Assembly (NCBI RefSeq): GCF_029867415.1
Contig: NC_081183.1
Location: 18,472,404-18,536,403, forward strand
DNA from: Vicia villosa
Taxonomy: Eukaryota; Streptophyta; Magnoliopsida; Fabales; Fabaceae
Length of the DNA stretch: 64,000 bases
Direction: 5' to 3'
Shown here: one piece after another, positions 46,291-57,518 of the stretch
Numbering within the stretch: position 1 is the first letter of the stretch
Layout: the number at the start of each line of letters is the position of its first letter
The notes under the pieces: generated by a model
What the model saw: only the letters and a program-made list of their open reading frames with translations
What the model was told of the DNA's origin: nothing
Database searches by the model: none
Made by a program: the position numbers and the translations under genes

Positions 46291-46639
46291 AGTTTCTTTT
46301 ATCTGGAGGGAGAGAGATTGAGATCTCGATCTCTCCTGCGTAAAAGAGACTTAAATATCAAAGAATGCCCGAATTTTGGGCGCTCCTGAGATGATAAAAT
46401 CTTTGCATGATTTGATCCCATTGTCGCACTTGGCGGGGAATGAGGAGACAAACTCCTGTAGAAACACTTGATGTGGATTCTGGTGAATGGATGGCAATGT
46501 AGGATGCGCAATCCATCTTCTTTAACTAAGTGTTGATACTTAGAAAAAGGTAAACAACCTCCCCCTTGTTTCAGATGTCCATATCTCGAAACTGGTCTTA
46601 GTTGTGTTTGGACAATATCTCAGATAAAGAGAAAATTTC

Positions 46640-47705
46640 CAACGGTTTGTTTCCTCATCAAACTTCTTACCAGCACTTGGAGGTAAGATACCATTTGATG
46701 GTAAATAAAGAAACTTCAAAGGTTTGTTTCCTCATCAAACTTCTCATCAGCACTTGGAGATGAGATACCATTTGACGGTAATAAAGAAACTTCAAAGGTT
46801 TGTTTCCTCATCAAACTTCTTACCAGCACTTGGAGGTAAGATACCATTTGATGGTAAATAAAGAAACTTCAAAGGTTTGTTTCCTCATCAAACTTCTCAT
46901 CAGCACTTGGAGATGAGATACCATTTGACGGTAATAAAGAAACTTCAAAGGTTTGTTTCCTCATCAAACTTCTCATCAGCACTTGGAGATGAGATACCAT
47001 TTGACGGTAATAAAGAAACTTCGAGGGTTTGTTTCCTCATCAAACTTCTCATCAGCACTTGGAGATGAGATACCATTTGACGGTAATAAAGAAACTTCAA
47101 GGGTTTGTTTCCTCATCAAACTTCTCATCAGCACTTGGAGATGAGATACCATTTGACGGTAATAAAGAAACTTCAAAGGTTTGTTTCCTCATCAAACTTC
47201 TCATCAGCACTTGGAGATGAGATACCATTTGATGGTAATAAAGAAACTTCAAAGGTTTGTTTCCTCATCAAACTTCTCATCAGCACTTGGAGATGAGATA
47301 CCATTTGACGGTAATAAAGAAACTTCAAAGGTTTGTTTCCTCATCAAACTTCTCATCAGCACTTGGAGATGAGATACCATTTGACGGTAATAAAGAAACT
47401 TCAAAGGTTTGTTTCCTCATCAAACTTCTTACCAGCACTTGGAGGTAAGATACCATTTGACGGTAATAAAGAAACTTCAAAGGTTTGTTTCCTCATCAAA
47501 CTTCTTACCAGCACTTGGAGGTAAGATACCATTTGACGGTAATAAAGAAACTTCAAAGGTTTGTTTCCTCATCAAACTTCTTACCAGCACTTGGAGGTAA
47601 GATACCATTTGATGGTAATAAAGAAACTTCAAAGGTTTGTTTCCTCATCAAACTTCTTACCAGCACTTGGAGGTAAGATACCATTTGATGGTAATAAAGA
47701 AACTT
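46640..47705. repeat. 76-bp tandem repeat in Ogre 3' UTR, two covarying hairpin types
   Basis: Fourteen units, mostly 76 bases. Each has a six-base stem around the loop AGCACTTGGA. Six units have CTTACC/GGTAAG and eight have CTCATC/GATGAG; none is mixed. A second small hairpin (TACC...GGTA) follows. The 3' UTR of Tat-clade elements is known to host tandem repeats that can seed satellites, and this array fits that. Open frames running through it are artefacts. Confidence 0.93.
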
Positions 47706-47795
47706 CACCATCTTCCCTTTTGACCTGGCATCTTTGAAAGATTGTCATATGGGCCCATGCTCTTTTGAGGGGCTAATGACTTTGTTTTGAAGGCA

Positions 47796-48063
47796 GACGA
47801 ACTGTTTTCGGGGTGAAAACTGCCATTCGTCGATTGGTGCCTGGGGAATCAACAAACTGTTTTCTTAAGGGGAAAACTACCATTTATTGACTCTGTGGGG
47901 AACTAAACATCCCTGAAACAGACAAACTGTTTGAAGAAACTACCATTTGTCGATCTCTTGAGTATTTAACAGACAAACTGTCTTTCCTTGGGGAAAGACT
48001 ACCATTTGTTGACTCCGCTGGGGGTCATGAACTATCTTCTGGATGAAGACTACCATTCACTGA
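47796..48063. repeat. Five double-stem hairpin repeats in Ogre 3' UTR
   Basis: Repeats at 47796-47831, 47849-47890, 47921-47951, 47972-48013 and 48025-48063 share ACTG...CTACCATT. Outer arms (GACGAA/TTCGTC, GACAAA/TTTGTC, TCATGAA/TTCA-C-TGA) and inner arms (TTTTC/GAAAA, GTTT/AAAC, GTCTTTCC/GGAAAGAC, TCTTC/GAAGA) vary in step. Confidence 0.55.
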
Positions 48064-48432
48064 TTCTGCTGGGGAATCATTTGTCGATCTGCTGGGAGAT
48101 TCTGAATTATTTTCTTTGACGAAAAAGAAGGTGGCATCTCTCGACCTTGCTGGGGAAATGCCAAACTTTTGGGGAAGCTCAAAATGCGAAGCAGACTATC
48201 TTATCTGAAAAAGACTGTTGAATGTTGCTTTGCAGGAGAATTCGTTGTCTTGCAGGAAAAAGTTTCTCCAGGACTTGCAGGGGAAACTTGAGTTCATGCC
48301 CTCATGACTCGGGCATTCTCACGATTAAAAGCCTAATTTGACTATGCAGTTGTGATGTAATGTATGCATGAATATTATGACAATTATAAAATGTAAAGTG
48401 AATGTGAATAGAATTGTCGCGGATGTAAAATC

Positions 48433-48636
48433 CTAATGATACGACTTGAATTCTTGTTGATCAGAAGATGTCCTCTTCTTGTAGTTCGAACTCTGTTTGG
48501 AATATCTGGCTATCAGTTGTCCGCTGTCCGAAGTAAATAATATGAATTGAAGTAAAGATCCGTCATCGGGAGATGTTCGCAAAGCGACCTCATGGGGAAA
48601 TATTGGTTCCCGGAGTCTCAACCGTTCTTGGAGCAA
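48433..48636 (-). other. Small open frame in Ogre 3' UTR
   Basis: 67 codons (MLQERLRLREPIFPHEVALR, then DDGSLLQFILFTSDSGQL). It seems more protein-like than its surroundings, but there is no domain I can name. It could be a small ORF of the element or a relic. Confidence 0.25.
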
Positions 48637-49066
48637 CTGTTTGCATTCTTCCTACTGTTTGCAAACCTCAGAAAGAAATTTCACCTTTATTTTTGCAAGT
48701 AAATTCATTTTATTTTATGAAAACATTTGTTTCAAGAAAGTGACTGTTTAAATTTAAAATGCATTTCAAGAAACTGAATAAGACTAGATTGCAAAGGAAA
48801 AGCACAAGGCTCAAATTATTATATATGGAATGGTAATCAGCCAAATGCTTGATTCCATGGAGTATTTACAAAGTTGGAAATTGGTAATTTTCGGGAAAAG
48901 GGCTACGATGAAACGTGACGACCGTTATCTCTCCCTTCCACTCCGAGTTGCGCTGTATTCGTGCTTCGTAGAAGATGACCTACTGCTGATGAACACTCCG
49001 CTATGGATTTTGAATGATCAAGTTTGTCCTGAACACAGTTACTTGCCATATATCCCTAACTTTTGC

Positions 49067-49216
49067 GTAAACTACCCCTTTCGGGTTTTAAGTTTACCGG
49101 GATTGATTATTTATTTTTTTATGTCTCTAACTTTTGCCTGAATCGCCCTTTCGGGTTTTCGATTCACCGAGACGCTCTTTTTTGCCTAAGTCGCTCTTTG
49201 CGAGTTTTCAACTTAG
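49067..49216. repeat. Three double-stem hairpin repeats next to the integrase stop
   Basis: Units share TTTTGC and CTTT.C/G...TTTT. Outer arms are GTAAACT/AGTTTAC (49067, 49091), GAATCG/CGATTC (49140, 49160) and CTAAGT/ACTTAG (49186, 49211). Inner arms are CCC/GGG, CCC/GGG and CTC/GAG. They end about 20 bases before the pol stop codon. Confidence 0.55.
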
Positions 49217-49236
49217 CGAGCTGTTCTTTTGTTTAT

Positions 49237-52200
49237 TTAGGCGAAGTATTTCTTGACTGCGTCGACGTTCACAGGACGGGTGAATTCTTCTCCATCCATA
49301 GTCGTGAGTATTAAGGCTCCTCCTGAGAAAGCTCTCTTGACCACGTAGGGGCCGTCATAATTGGGAGTCCATTTCCCTCTCGAATCTGTGAGAAAAGATT
49401 GAATCTTTTTGAGTACAAGGTCGCCTTCTTTGATTGTGCGAGGTCGAACCTTTTTGTCGAAAGCTTTCTTCATTCTTTGTTGATATAGCTGTCCGTGGCA
49501 TAAAGCTGTCATGCGCTTTTCTTCGATTAAGTTCAATTCATCGAATCTGCTTTGACACCACTCGGCTTCTGTTAATTTTGCCTCCATCAAAACTCTCATT
49601 GATGGAATCTCAACCTCTATAGGTAGGACTGCCTCCATGCCATATACAAGGGAGAAAGGAGTTGCTCCAGTCGAAGTACGTACTGATGTACGGTAACCAT
49701 GAAGAGCATACGGGAGCATTTCATGCCAATCTTTGTAAGTGATGACCATCTTCTGAATGATTTTCTTGATGTTTTTGTTAGCTGCTTCTACAGCTCCATT
49801 CATCTTTGGTCTGTAAGGAGATGAGTTGTGATGTTCGATCTTGAATTCTTCACAAAGCTCCTTCATCATTTTGTTATTCAAATTTGACCCATTGTCAGTG
49901 ATTATCTTGCTAGGAATGCCGTAGCGACAGATGATGTGATTCTTGATAAACCTGACGACAACTTGTCTTGTAACGTTTGCATATGAAGCTGCTTCAACCC
50001 ATTTGGTGAAATAGTCTATGGCTACCAAGATGAAGCGATGTCCGTTGGACGCTTTTGGTTCGATCATTCCAATCATGTCGATTCCCCACATGGAGAAAGG
50101 CCAAGGGGAAGAGAGTATGTTGAGCAGAGATGGTGGCACATGAATTCTATCGGCGTAGATCTGGCATTTGTGACACCTCTTTGCGTACTGGTAGCAATCT
50201 GACTCCATCGTCAGCCAATAATATCCTGCTCTCAGTATTTTCCTTGTCATGGTATGTCCATTGGTGTGAGTACCAAAGGAACCTTCATGTATTTCTCTCA
50301 TGAGTATTTCTGCTTCTTTTCTGTCAACGCATCTGAGCAGAACCATGTCGAAGTTTCTCTTGTACAGAACATCTTCATTCAGGAAGAATCTACAAGCTAA
50401 CTTTCTCAAAGTCTTTCTATCTTTCTTTGACGCCCCAAGAGGGTACTCTTGCTTTTGAAGAAAGTTCTTGATGTCGTAGTACCACGGTTTGTCGTCGATG
50501 ATTGCTTCTACTGTGAAAACATGAGCGGGCCTATCCAGGCGCATAACATCGATCCGAGGAATGTCATTCCAATGATTTATCCTAATCATGGAAGAGAGTG
50601 TGGCTAATGCATCAGCCAAGTTGTTTTCTTCACGAGGAATGTGATGAAAATCTACCCTGTCGAAGAATGGTAACAATCTTCTCGCGTAGTCTTTGTAAGG
50701 AATTAGCCCTGGTTGGCGTGTTTCCCATTCTCCTTTGATTTGATTGATGACCAAAGCAGAATCTCCATATACATCCAAGTGTTTGATTCTTAGATCCATG
50801 GCTTCTTCGAGACCCATGATGCAAGCTTCATATTCGGCCTCATTGTTTGTGCATTTGAAAGTTAATCTGGCAGTAAATGGAATATGGGTACCCTGAGGTG
50901 TAACAATGATTGCCCCAATTCCTCGTCCATAAGCATTGACAGCTCCGTCAAAGATTAAGCCCCACTGGGATCCTATCTCAGGTCCTTCGTCTGGTAGTGG
51001 CTCGTCGTAATCTTTCATCTTGAGGTACATGACGTCCTCGTCCGGAAAGTCGAAACTGGTTGATTCATGACCATTGAGTGGGTGGTGAGCCAGGTGCTCA
51101 GCTAGAATGCTTCCTTTCACGGCTTTCTGTGCGTGATACTCAATGTCATATTCTGATAACAACATCTGCCAACGGGCAATTCTCCCGGTTAAAGCAGGCT
51201 TCTCAAAGATGTACTTGATTGGATCCATATGAGAGATCAAACAAGTAGTATGTCGAATCATGTACTGGCGGAGACGCTTGGCAGCCCAGGCCAAAGCACA
51301 ACACGTCTTCTCGAGCATGGAGTAGCGGGATTCACAGTCAGTGAATTTCTTGCTCAGGTAGTAAATGGCATGCTCTTTTCTCTTTGTCTCGTCTTGCTGT
51401 CCAAGGACACAACCCATGGAATCTTCTAAGACGGTTAAGTACATTATCAAAGGTCTTCCTTCCACTGGAGGAGACAAGATGGGTGGTTCGAGCAGATATT
51501 CCTTAATGCTGTCGAACGCTTTCTGACAATCGTCTGTCCAGACGCAACTTTGATTTTTCCGTAGAAGTTTGAAAATAGGAGCGCAAGTTGCAGTCATGAG
51601 ATATATGAATCTCGAGATGTAATTCAGACGTCCAAGAAATCCTCTAACTTGTTTCTCGGTTCTGGGTGAAGGCATTTCTTGAATTGCCTTGACTTTGTCT
51701 GGATCTACTTCAATTCCTCGTTTGCTGACAATGAAACCAAGGAGTTTTCCTGAGTAGACACCAAAGGTACACTTGTTGGGGTTCAGGCGAAGCTGAAACT
51801 TCCGTAAGCGTTGAAATAACTTTGTCAGATTCTGTATGTGATCTTCTTCATTTTCTGATTTGGCAATCATGTCGTCCACATAGACTTCCACTTCCTTATG
51901 CATCATGTCGTGGAAAAGCGTAGTCATGGCTCTTTGATAAGTTGCCCCTGCGTTCTTTAGTCCAAAAGGCATAACACGATAGCAGAACGTGCCCCAGGGG
52001 GTGATGAAAGCTGTTTTTTCCATGTCTTCAGGTGCCATTTTGATTTGGTTGTATCCTGAAAATCCGTCCATGAATGAGAAAACTTTGGATTTTGCTGTAC
52101 TGTCTACCAACATATCAATATGTGGTAAAGGAAAATCATCCTTAGGGCTAGCTTTGTTCAAATCTCTGTAGTCGACGCACATGCGGACTTTTCCGTCTTT

Positions 52201-52702
52201 CTTAGGAACGGGAACAATGTTAGCTAACCACTGAGGGTATTCTGAAGTGACGAGGAAACCTGCGTTGATCTGCTTTTGAACTTCCTCTTTGATTTTCATG
52301 GCCATCTCCGGATGAGTTCTTCTCAATTTTTGCTTGACCGGAGGGCATTCTGCTTTTAACGGCAAGTGATGCTCCACTATACTGGTATCCAACCCTGGCA
52401 TATCTTGATAAGACCAAGCGAAGACATCTGAGAATTCTTTGAGTAGCTGTATCAAACTCTCTCTGATCTCTGAACTGAGCGAAGCTCCAATCTTAACCTC
52501 TCTTCTGTTTCCATCGGAACCAAGGTTAATGATCTCTAGAGGCTCATTGTATGGCTGAATGGCCTCTTCCTTTTGTTGAAGTAACCGTGAAATTTCCTTT
52601 GATATTTCTTCGTCTTCTTCTTCCTCTGCCTCGAATACAGGAAACTCAAAGCTTGGAGAAGTCATACGGTCGCACGTTTCAACGGGGTATTTTATGATTA
52701 AT
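49237..52702 (-). CDS. Ogre pol: RT, RNase H, second (archaeal-type) RNase H, integrase
   Basis: Counted from ATG 52665 the frame has 1,142 codons. RT shows FSFMDGFSGYNQI (D200) and YVDD (262-265). The Ty3-type RNase H (about 400-520) has lost its usual first acidic site (MYLTVLEDSMGCVLGQ), as known for Tat elements. A second RNase H (about 568-690) keeps D573, E609, D635 and D685. Integrase has the zinc site (H800, H804, C831, C834) and D863, D924 and E960 with the D,D-35-E spacing. The frame stays open upstream of the ATG to a splice acceptor at 52703, so it is probably translated as a continuation of gag-protease after splicing. No stop or frameshift is seen. Confidence 0.93.
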
Positions 52703-53027
52703 CTGCATATGTGTGATAAGTTTTATTTAGACAACGAGGGAAGACTCGGTGTATGCAGTTAATAATTTTGATGTTTTTTAAGGGTGTTTTTTAGGATTAC
52801 CAATTTCCGAAAAAAAGAAAAGGAAAAACTAAACGAAGGAACAGAATGACATTTTTATTTATGGACAGTCATTTCTTGAAACAAAGACCCTATAAAACAA
52901 AACTCTATTGCTTTGGGCGAAGCAAAGAGGGACATTTAACTAAGAAATAGTAAAATGCAAAGCCCTATGAAACATCTCTTCACCCTGGGCTATGGTGAGA
53001 GGACAAAATAACGGTGAAAGTTCCTAC
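52703..53027 (-). other. Ogre intron between protease and RT (325 bases)
   Basis: The minus-strand donor AA/GTAGGA (at 53027) and acceptor TATGCAG/A (at 52703) would remove the gag-protease stop codon (53024-53026) and bring the two frames into phase. Ogre elements are known for a partly spliced intron at this place. This is a prediction from sequence and not shown by RNA. Confidence 0.65.
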
Positions 53028-56000
53028 TTAGGAGTGCGAACAACAGTTGAAACTTCAACAGCTGTCCAATAGTGGCGAACCCCATTGTGCACTAAGTAAT
53101 CTGGAACCTTAGGCTTAAGCTGGCCTGTGGTAGGTCTTGATTTACCAACCACTGTCTTTGCAACACTCAGACGATCTTCTTCTACTTCAGCAGACTGAGC
53201 GGTGTGAGCATACCCCTTTCCAAGTGGAGTATGTCGAACTTTCTTTTGAGGAAACTTCCAATCTTCTGAATGGAGAGACTCGTTGTCGGAGACACTTTCG
53301 AGATCATCCTCTTCTGTATTTTGGTCTTGCTCTTCTCCCAAGATGGCATTGACTAGATATGTGAACTCTAGATCCTTAGCCTCGGAAGGTGACTTGGGGA
53401 TATAATCCTCAATGATGACTTCACCAGTAGATGATGATGAATAGCAAGGGTTATACATCTCTTTTGGCTGAGAGAGGTACTCAAAATCACTGTTCCATCC
53501 AGTTGGAACAATATCTTCAAGAGAGATTCTTGAACTTTCAGGAGCGGAGTATTTCACCATGTAGTCGAATTTTCCGCTTGGTTCTCCTAATGTATCCCAA
53601 GTCTCTTCGGGGATAGGAGGAACTTCTTCTGATGAACCATGACTTCTGGTGGTGAAGCTGTCAGTAACTTCATCACTGCTTGGTTGAGTCTTACTTTCAG
53701 ATCCTTTAGTCGGATAACAGCAAAGTGGTTCAGACTCTGATAGGGAGATGTATCCTGCTTTGTTAAGATAGGATAACCATTCCTCTTCATCGGTGCTTTC
53801 CGTATCGATGATATTGACTGTTTGTTGAACAGGTTGAAGAAAACCTCCACTGCAGAAAGTTTCTTGAATAGGGAGAACTACCTCAATCCCTGGGATAGCT
53901 TTTGATGATGTCGGAAAGAATCCAATTCCTGTTCTGTTCTTGTTGTTGGTAGGAATATTAATGTGCCCCCAACCACTGGTAGTGCCATCCTTTACAACTT
54001 GGATTGCATCTTTGTATGAAGAGATAGACGCTGCTTTCTCCTTTCCTTTGTCTAAGGAAAGTGCTTGGAATTTAGTTCCAACAACTTCTTTTGGTTCTAT
54101 GTCGGAGAATGATGACAGGTTGCTGACGATCAGAGCTCGTTCTCCACATACGGTTACCAATTTGTCATTCCTTATGAACTTCAGTTTCTGATGAAGTGTT
54201 GAAGTAATTGCCCCAGCCTCATGAATCCATGGGCGACCTAGCAAACAACTGTATTGTGCTGGAATGTCCATAACCTGGAAAGTGATTTTGAACGTCTGAG
54301 GTCCAATAGTTATGGGAAGATCCACTTCTCCGAAAACTGACTTTCTTGATCCATCAAATGCTTTGACGATGACATGACTTTTTCTTAGAGGGTAATCTTC
54401 GAAAGATAATCTTGATAATGTTGATTTAGGCATGACGTTGAGAGAGGATCCATTGTCTATTAGGACTCCTGTGAGTGTATCACCCATGCAGCCAACTGAG
54501 ATGTGAAGTGGAAGATTGTGGTCCACTCCTTCTTCAGGAAGATCTTCGTCACAGAAACTTAGGCTAGTTCCGGCGGAGATGTTGGCAACGATGTTGTTGA
54601 ATTGGCTTATTGTAACACTTGGTTCTACGAAAGCTTGTTCCAAAACTTTCTGTAGAGCTTCCCTATGAGCTTCAGAACTCAATAGCAGGGAAAGAACAGA
54701 AATCCTAGACGGAGTATGTAGTAATTGATCTACAATGTTGTATTCACTCCTCTGGATTAACTTCAAGATCTCATCATTTTCTTTCGCTTGAACAGCATTG
54801 GTCGGAAGATTGTCTTGCCTATGTGGTACTTCCTCCGAAGGTTTCTCCACATTTTCTGTTGTTCTGTTGAAGACTCGTCCACTTCTGGTGACTCGACTAA
54901 CATCAGCAATGTTGACAACAGACGGTAATGGTATTTCCTTACCATTTTCAATGAATGTAGCGTTGTACTTGTATGGTATAGCCTTGCTGGACTCATACGG
55001 TACAGGACCTGGTAAGTAGATGACTAGCGGTGCAACTGCTGTCTTCCTGCTGTCATACTTAACTTGCATAGGTTCAACTTGATTAATTTGAGGAGATACG
55101 GTAAAGACTTCATCATCTTCTCTGTTGGCAAGAACAGTAATGGTATTGTCATCCATCAGCTTTTGAATGTCGTTGCGAACACGCAAACATCCTTGTGAAT
55201 CTCTTCGGCAGATTCTGCATCTACTGTAAGCGTGGAAATCTGTTCCAAAGTAGGCAAGTCCATTTAAAGTTTTGTGGAACCTGACTACCGATCCTTCAAG
55301 GTCTTCAACTTTGTAGATTTTGTATTCTCCTGGACATCCTTGAACCATGTTGATGTCATGTTCAGTTCTGACTCGGATATGTTGAATCCATCCTAAGTCC
55401 ATTTGTTCTTGTAATGCAGCTTGAACTACGGCACATCCTTGATTATTCTTTGGACAAATTTCACATGTGAAGTAGTTGTGAGGTGGTACATGACCGTACC
55501 CAGCTTGTTTAGCGTGCATCTTGACAAGATTTTCCCCTATCTGACGAATGTCGTAGATTTGAATGACGTTGGGGTGTTGGTCTATCAGATTTACTGAAGC
55601 TTCTTTGTGCTGCGGCAAAGGATTTGCTTGGACGTTTGGATTAGTATCTTTGAAGGATAGCATTCCGCTCTTCACTAATCGTTGGACGTCAATCTTGAAA
55701 GGGAAACAGTTCTCAATATTGTGACCTGGTGCCCCCTGATGATAGGGACAAGATTGGTCAGCCTTATACCATGGTGAGGAACTGTTTGTAGGATTTGGAG
55801 GACTTCTTGTCTGAATGAGTCCTTTTGCCAGTAATGTTGGAAACAATTCTGCATACGGCATTGGTACGGGGTCAAAGGCAGGATACCTTGGAGCCCGATT
55901 GTTGTAATTTGGAGGTCGAACCTGCTGCTGAGGTTGCTGCGACCTTTGTTGAGTTTGTTGTTGCGAGACCTGAGGTTGATAAGCTGGCGCTGAGTTAACA

Positions 56001-57229
56001 ACCGGAGTTATTGTTGCAACTTGAGGTTGGAATTTCTTCTTGATTTTGTGCAAGACATTGCTGACATCTTGATCCTTTTTCTTCTGGAAAGAACTTCCAT
56101 ACTTCCTTGGACCAACAGAAGATTCTGGTTCTTTGTTCAAGCGTCCTTCTCGAACTGCTTCTTCTAAACGCACACCCATGTTTACCATCTCGGTAAAGTC
56201 ACTTGGTGCACTTGCAACCATTCGTCCGTAGTAAAATGGACTCAAAGTTTTGAGATAGATTTTTGTCATTTCTTTCTCTTCAAGTGGTGGACAAATTTGA
56301 GCAGCAACTTCACGCCATCTCTGAGCGTATTCCTTGAAGCTTTCTCTATCCTTTTGAGTCATGGCCCGGAGTTGATCTCTGTCGGGAGCCATATCCAGAT
56401 TGTACTTATACTGTTTGACGAAGGCCTCTCCGAGGTCTCGAAAAGTACGAATCTCTGAACTGTCCAAGTTCATGTACCATTTGAGTGCAGCACCAGTCAG
56501 GCTGTCTTGAAAATAATGAATGAGCAATTGTTGATTATCAGTCTGAGTTGACATTCTTCGAGCGTACATCACAAGATGACTTTGTGGGCATGAATTCCCT
56601 TTGTACTTCTCGAATTCTGGTACTTTGAATTTGTGAGGAATCTTAACATTTGGAACCAGACAGAGGTCTGCAGCATTCTTTCCAAATAGATCTTGTCCTC
56701 GGAGAGTCTTGAGTTCCTTCTGCATTTGCAGAAACTGTTCTTGGAACTCGTCCAATCTTTCATACACGCCAGCATCCTCACTTGGAGCGTGATGATATAC
56801 TTGTCCGCCTTGCGGGGGAAAAGTATGCATAATGGGCTGTGGAGAAGCCATGACAGCAGATCTTGGAATCTCAGCATTCTGTTGTGCGAAACCCATTGCC
56901 GTTGCTCTTGGAACTTCAATTTCCAGAGGTTTGTAACCCTCCGGTGGACGCATATCCATGGTGACTTTTGGAGCTTCAGAAGCTGGAGGTATGTACCCTT
57001 CTGGAGTAAAGTTATACGGCATGCCCCAAGGTCGATCAGGCGGCATGGTATACTGAGGAATAGGAGTAGAAACAATCTCGGAAACCACAGTCCTTTGTGG
57101 TTCTTCTGGCGTTGGTCGATTCTGCGCAACTACCAGGGCTTCTACCATACTATTGAGTCTTTCAACAGTACCTTTGAGAGTATTAATCTCTTCTCTGAGT
57201 TCTTCATTCTCTTGCTCAAAGTCTTCCAT
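53024..57229 (-). CDS. Ogre gag-protease polyprotein
   Basis: 1,401 codons, open throughout. In order: an N-terminal coiled coil (2-35); a proline-rich linker; retrotransposon gag (about 200-365: FKVPEFEKYKG, SLTGAALKWYMNL, SFKEYAQRWREVA); a Q-rich linker; and a knuckle-like C494-x2-H-x5-H-x4-C508. Two related Cys modules follow (CEICPKNNQGC about 589, CRICRRDSQGC about 671). An aspartic protease then has D925 in VLIDNGSSLNV and LLGRPWIH near 996. A long acidic, Ser-rich C-terminal stretch follows. DNG in place of DSG/DTG is odd but seen in other Tat elements, as far as I recall. The stop at 53024 lies inside the predicted intron. Confidence 0.92.
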   Translation of the reverse strand: MEDFEQENEELREEINTLKGTVERLNSMVEALVVAQNRPTPEEPQRTVVSEIVSTPIPQYTMPPDRPWGMPYNFTPEGYIPPASEAPKVTMDMRPPEGYKPLEIEVPRATAMGFAQQNAEIPRSAVMASPQPIMHTFPPQGGQVYHHAPSEDAGVYERLDEFQEQFLQMQKELKTLRGQDLFGKNAADLCLVPNVKIPHKFKVPEFEKYKGNSCPQSHLVMYARRMSTQTDNQQLLIHYFQDSLTGAALKWYMNLDSSEIRTFRDLGEAFVKQYKYNLDMAPDRDQLRAMTQKDRESFKEYAQRWREVAAQICPPLEEKEMTKIYLKTLSPFYYGRMVASAPSDFTEMVNMGVRLEEAVREGRLNKEPESSVGPRKYGSSFQKKKDQDVSNVLHKIKKKFQPQVATITPVVNSAPAYQPQVSQQQTQQRSQQPQQQVRPPNYNNRAPRYPAFDPVPMPYAELFPTLLAKGLIQTRSPPNPTNSSSPWYKADQSCPYHQGAPGHNIENCFPFKIDVQRLVKSGMLSFKDTNPNVQANPLPQHKEASVNLIDQHPNVIQIYDIRQIGENLVKMHAKQAGYGHVPPHNYFTCEICPKNNQGCAVVQAALQEQMDLGWIQHIRVRTEHDINMVQGCPGEYKIYKVEDLEGSVVRFHKTLNGLAYFGTDFHAYSRCRICRRDSQGCLRVRNDIQKLMDDNTITVLANREDDEVFTVSPQINQVEPMQVKYDSRKTAVAPLVIYLPGPVPYESSKAIPYKYNATFIENGKEIPLPSVVNIADVSRVTRSGRVFNRTTENVEKPSEEVPHRQDNLPTNAVQAKENDEILKLIQRSEYNIVDQLLHTPSRISVLSLLLSSEAHREALQKVLEQAFVEPSVTISQFNNIVANISAGTSLSFCDEDLPEEGVDHNLPLHISVGCMGDTLTGVLIDNGSSLNVMPKSTLSRLSFEDYPLRKSHVIVKAFDGSRKSVFGEVDLPITIGPQTFKITFQVMDIPAQYSCLLGRPWIHEAGAITSTLHQKLKFIRNDKLVTVCGERALIVSNLSSFSDIEPKEVVGTKFQALSLDKGKEKAASISSYKDAIQVVKDGTTSGWGHINIPTNNKNRTGIGFFPTSSKAIPGIEVVLPIQETFCSGGFLQPVQQTVNIIDTESTDEEEWLSYLNKAGYISLSESEPLCCYPTKGSESKTQPSSDEVTDSFTTRSHGSSEEVPPIPEETWDTLGEPSGKFDYMVKYSAPESSRISLEDIVPTGWNSDFEYLSQPKEMYNPCYSSSSTGEVIIEDYIPKSPSEAKDLEFTYLVNAILGEEQDQNTEEDDLESVSDNESLHSEDWKFPQKKVRHTPLGKGYAHTAQSAEVEEDRLSVAKTVVGKSRPTTGQLKPKVPDYLVHNGVRHYWTAVEVSTVVRTPK

Positions 57230-57518
57230 TCTTTTCTTGCGACTTGAACGAGTGTTGTATGGATGAGACAGCTTGAAAGTCTTGGTTCACCTCCTTCTCC
57301 TCCTCTCTTTCTGGAGAAAGGAAAGTGACTATTAGATCCGCGACAATTCTCGTGTCAGTGCGTACGACTAAAGCGATGTATGATATGCAATTAAGTTATT
57401 ATTTTTCAAGGAAACACCATAATTACGTTATGAAACATCAAACTTTTATTAATTAAGCGAAAACGCCGTTTTTACACACTTTGAAAATGGAAATACAGAG
57501 AAACTGAGAGAAAGGACT

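Noticed and set aside
46877..47676. Overlapping 63-codon frames (MFPHQTSHQHLE)
   Set aside because: They recur every 76 bases and simply translate the tandem repeat.
46640..47705. CRISPR-like array
   Set aside because: No unique spacers, eukaryotic context, and uniform 76-bp tandem units.
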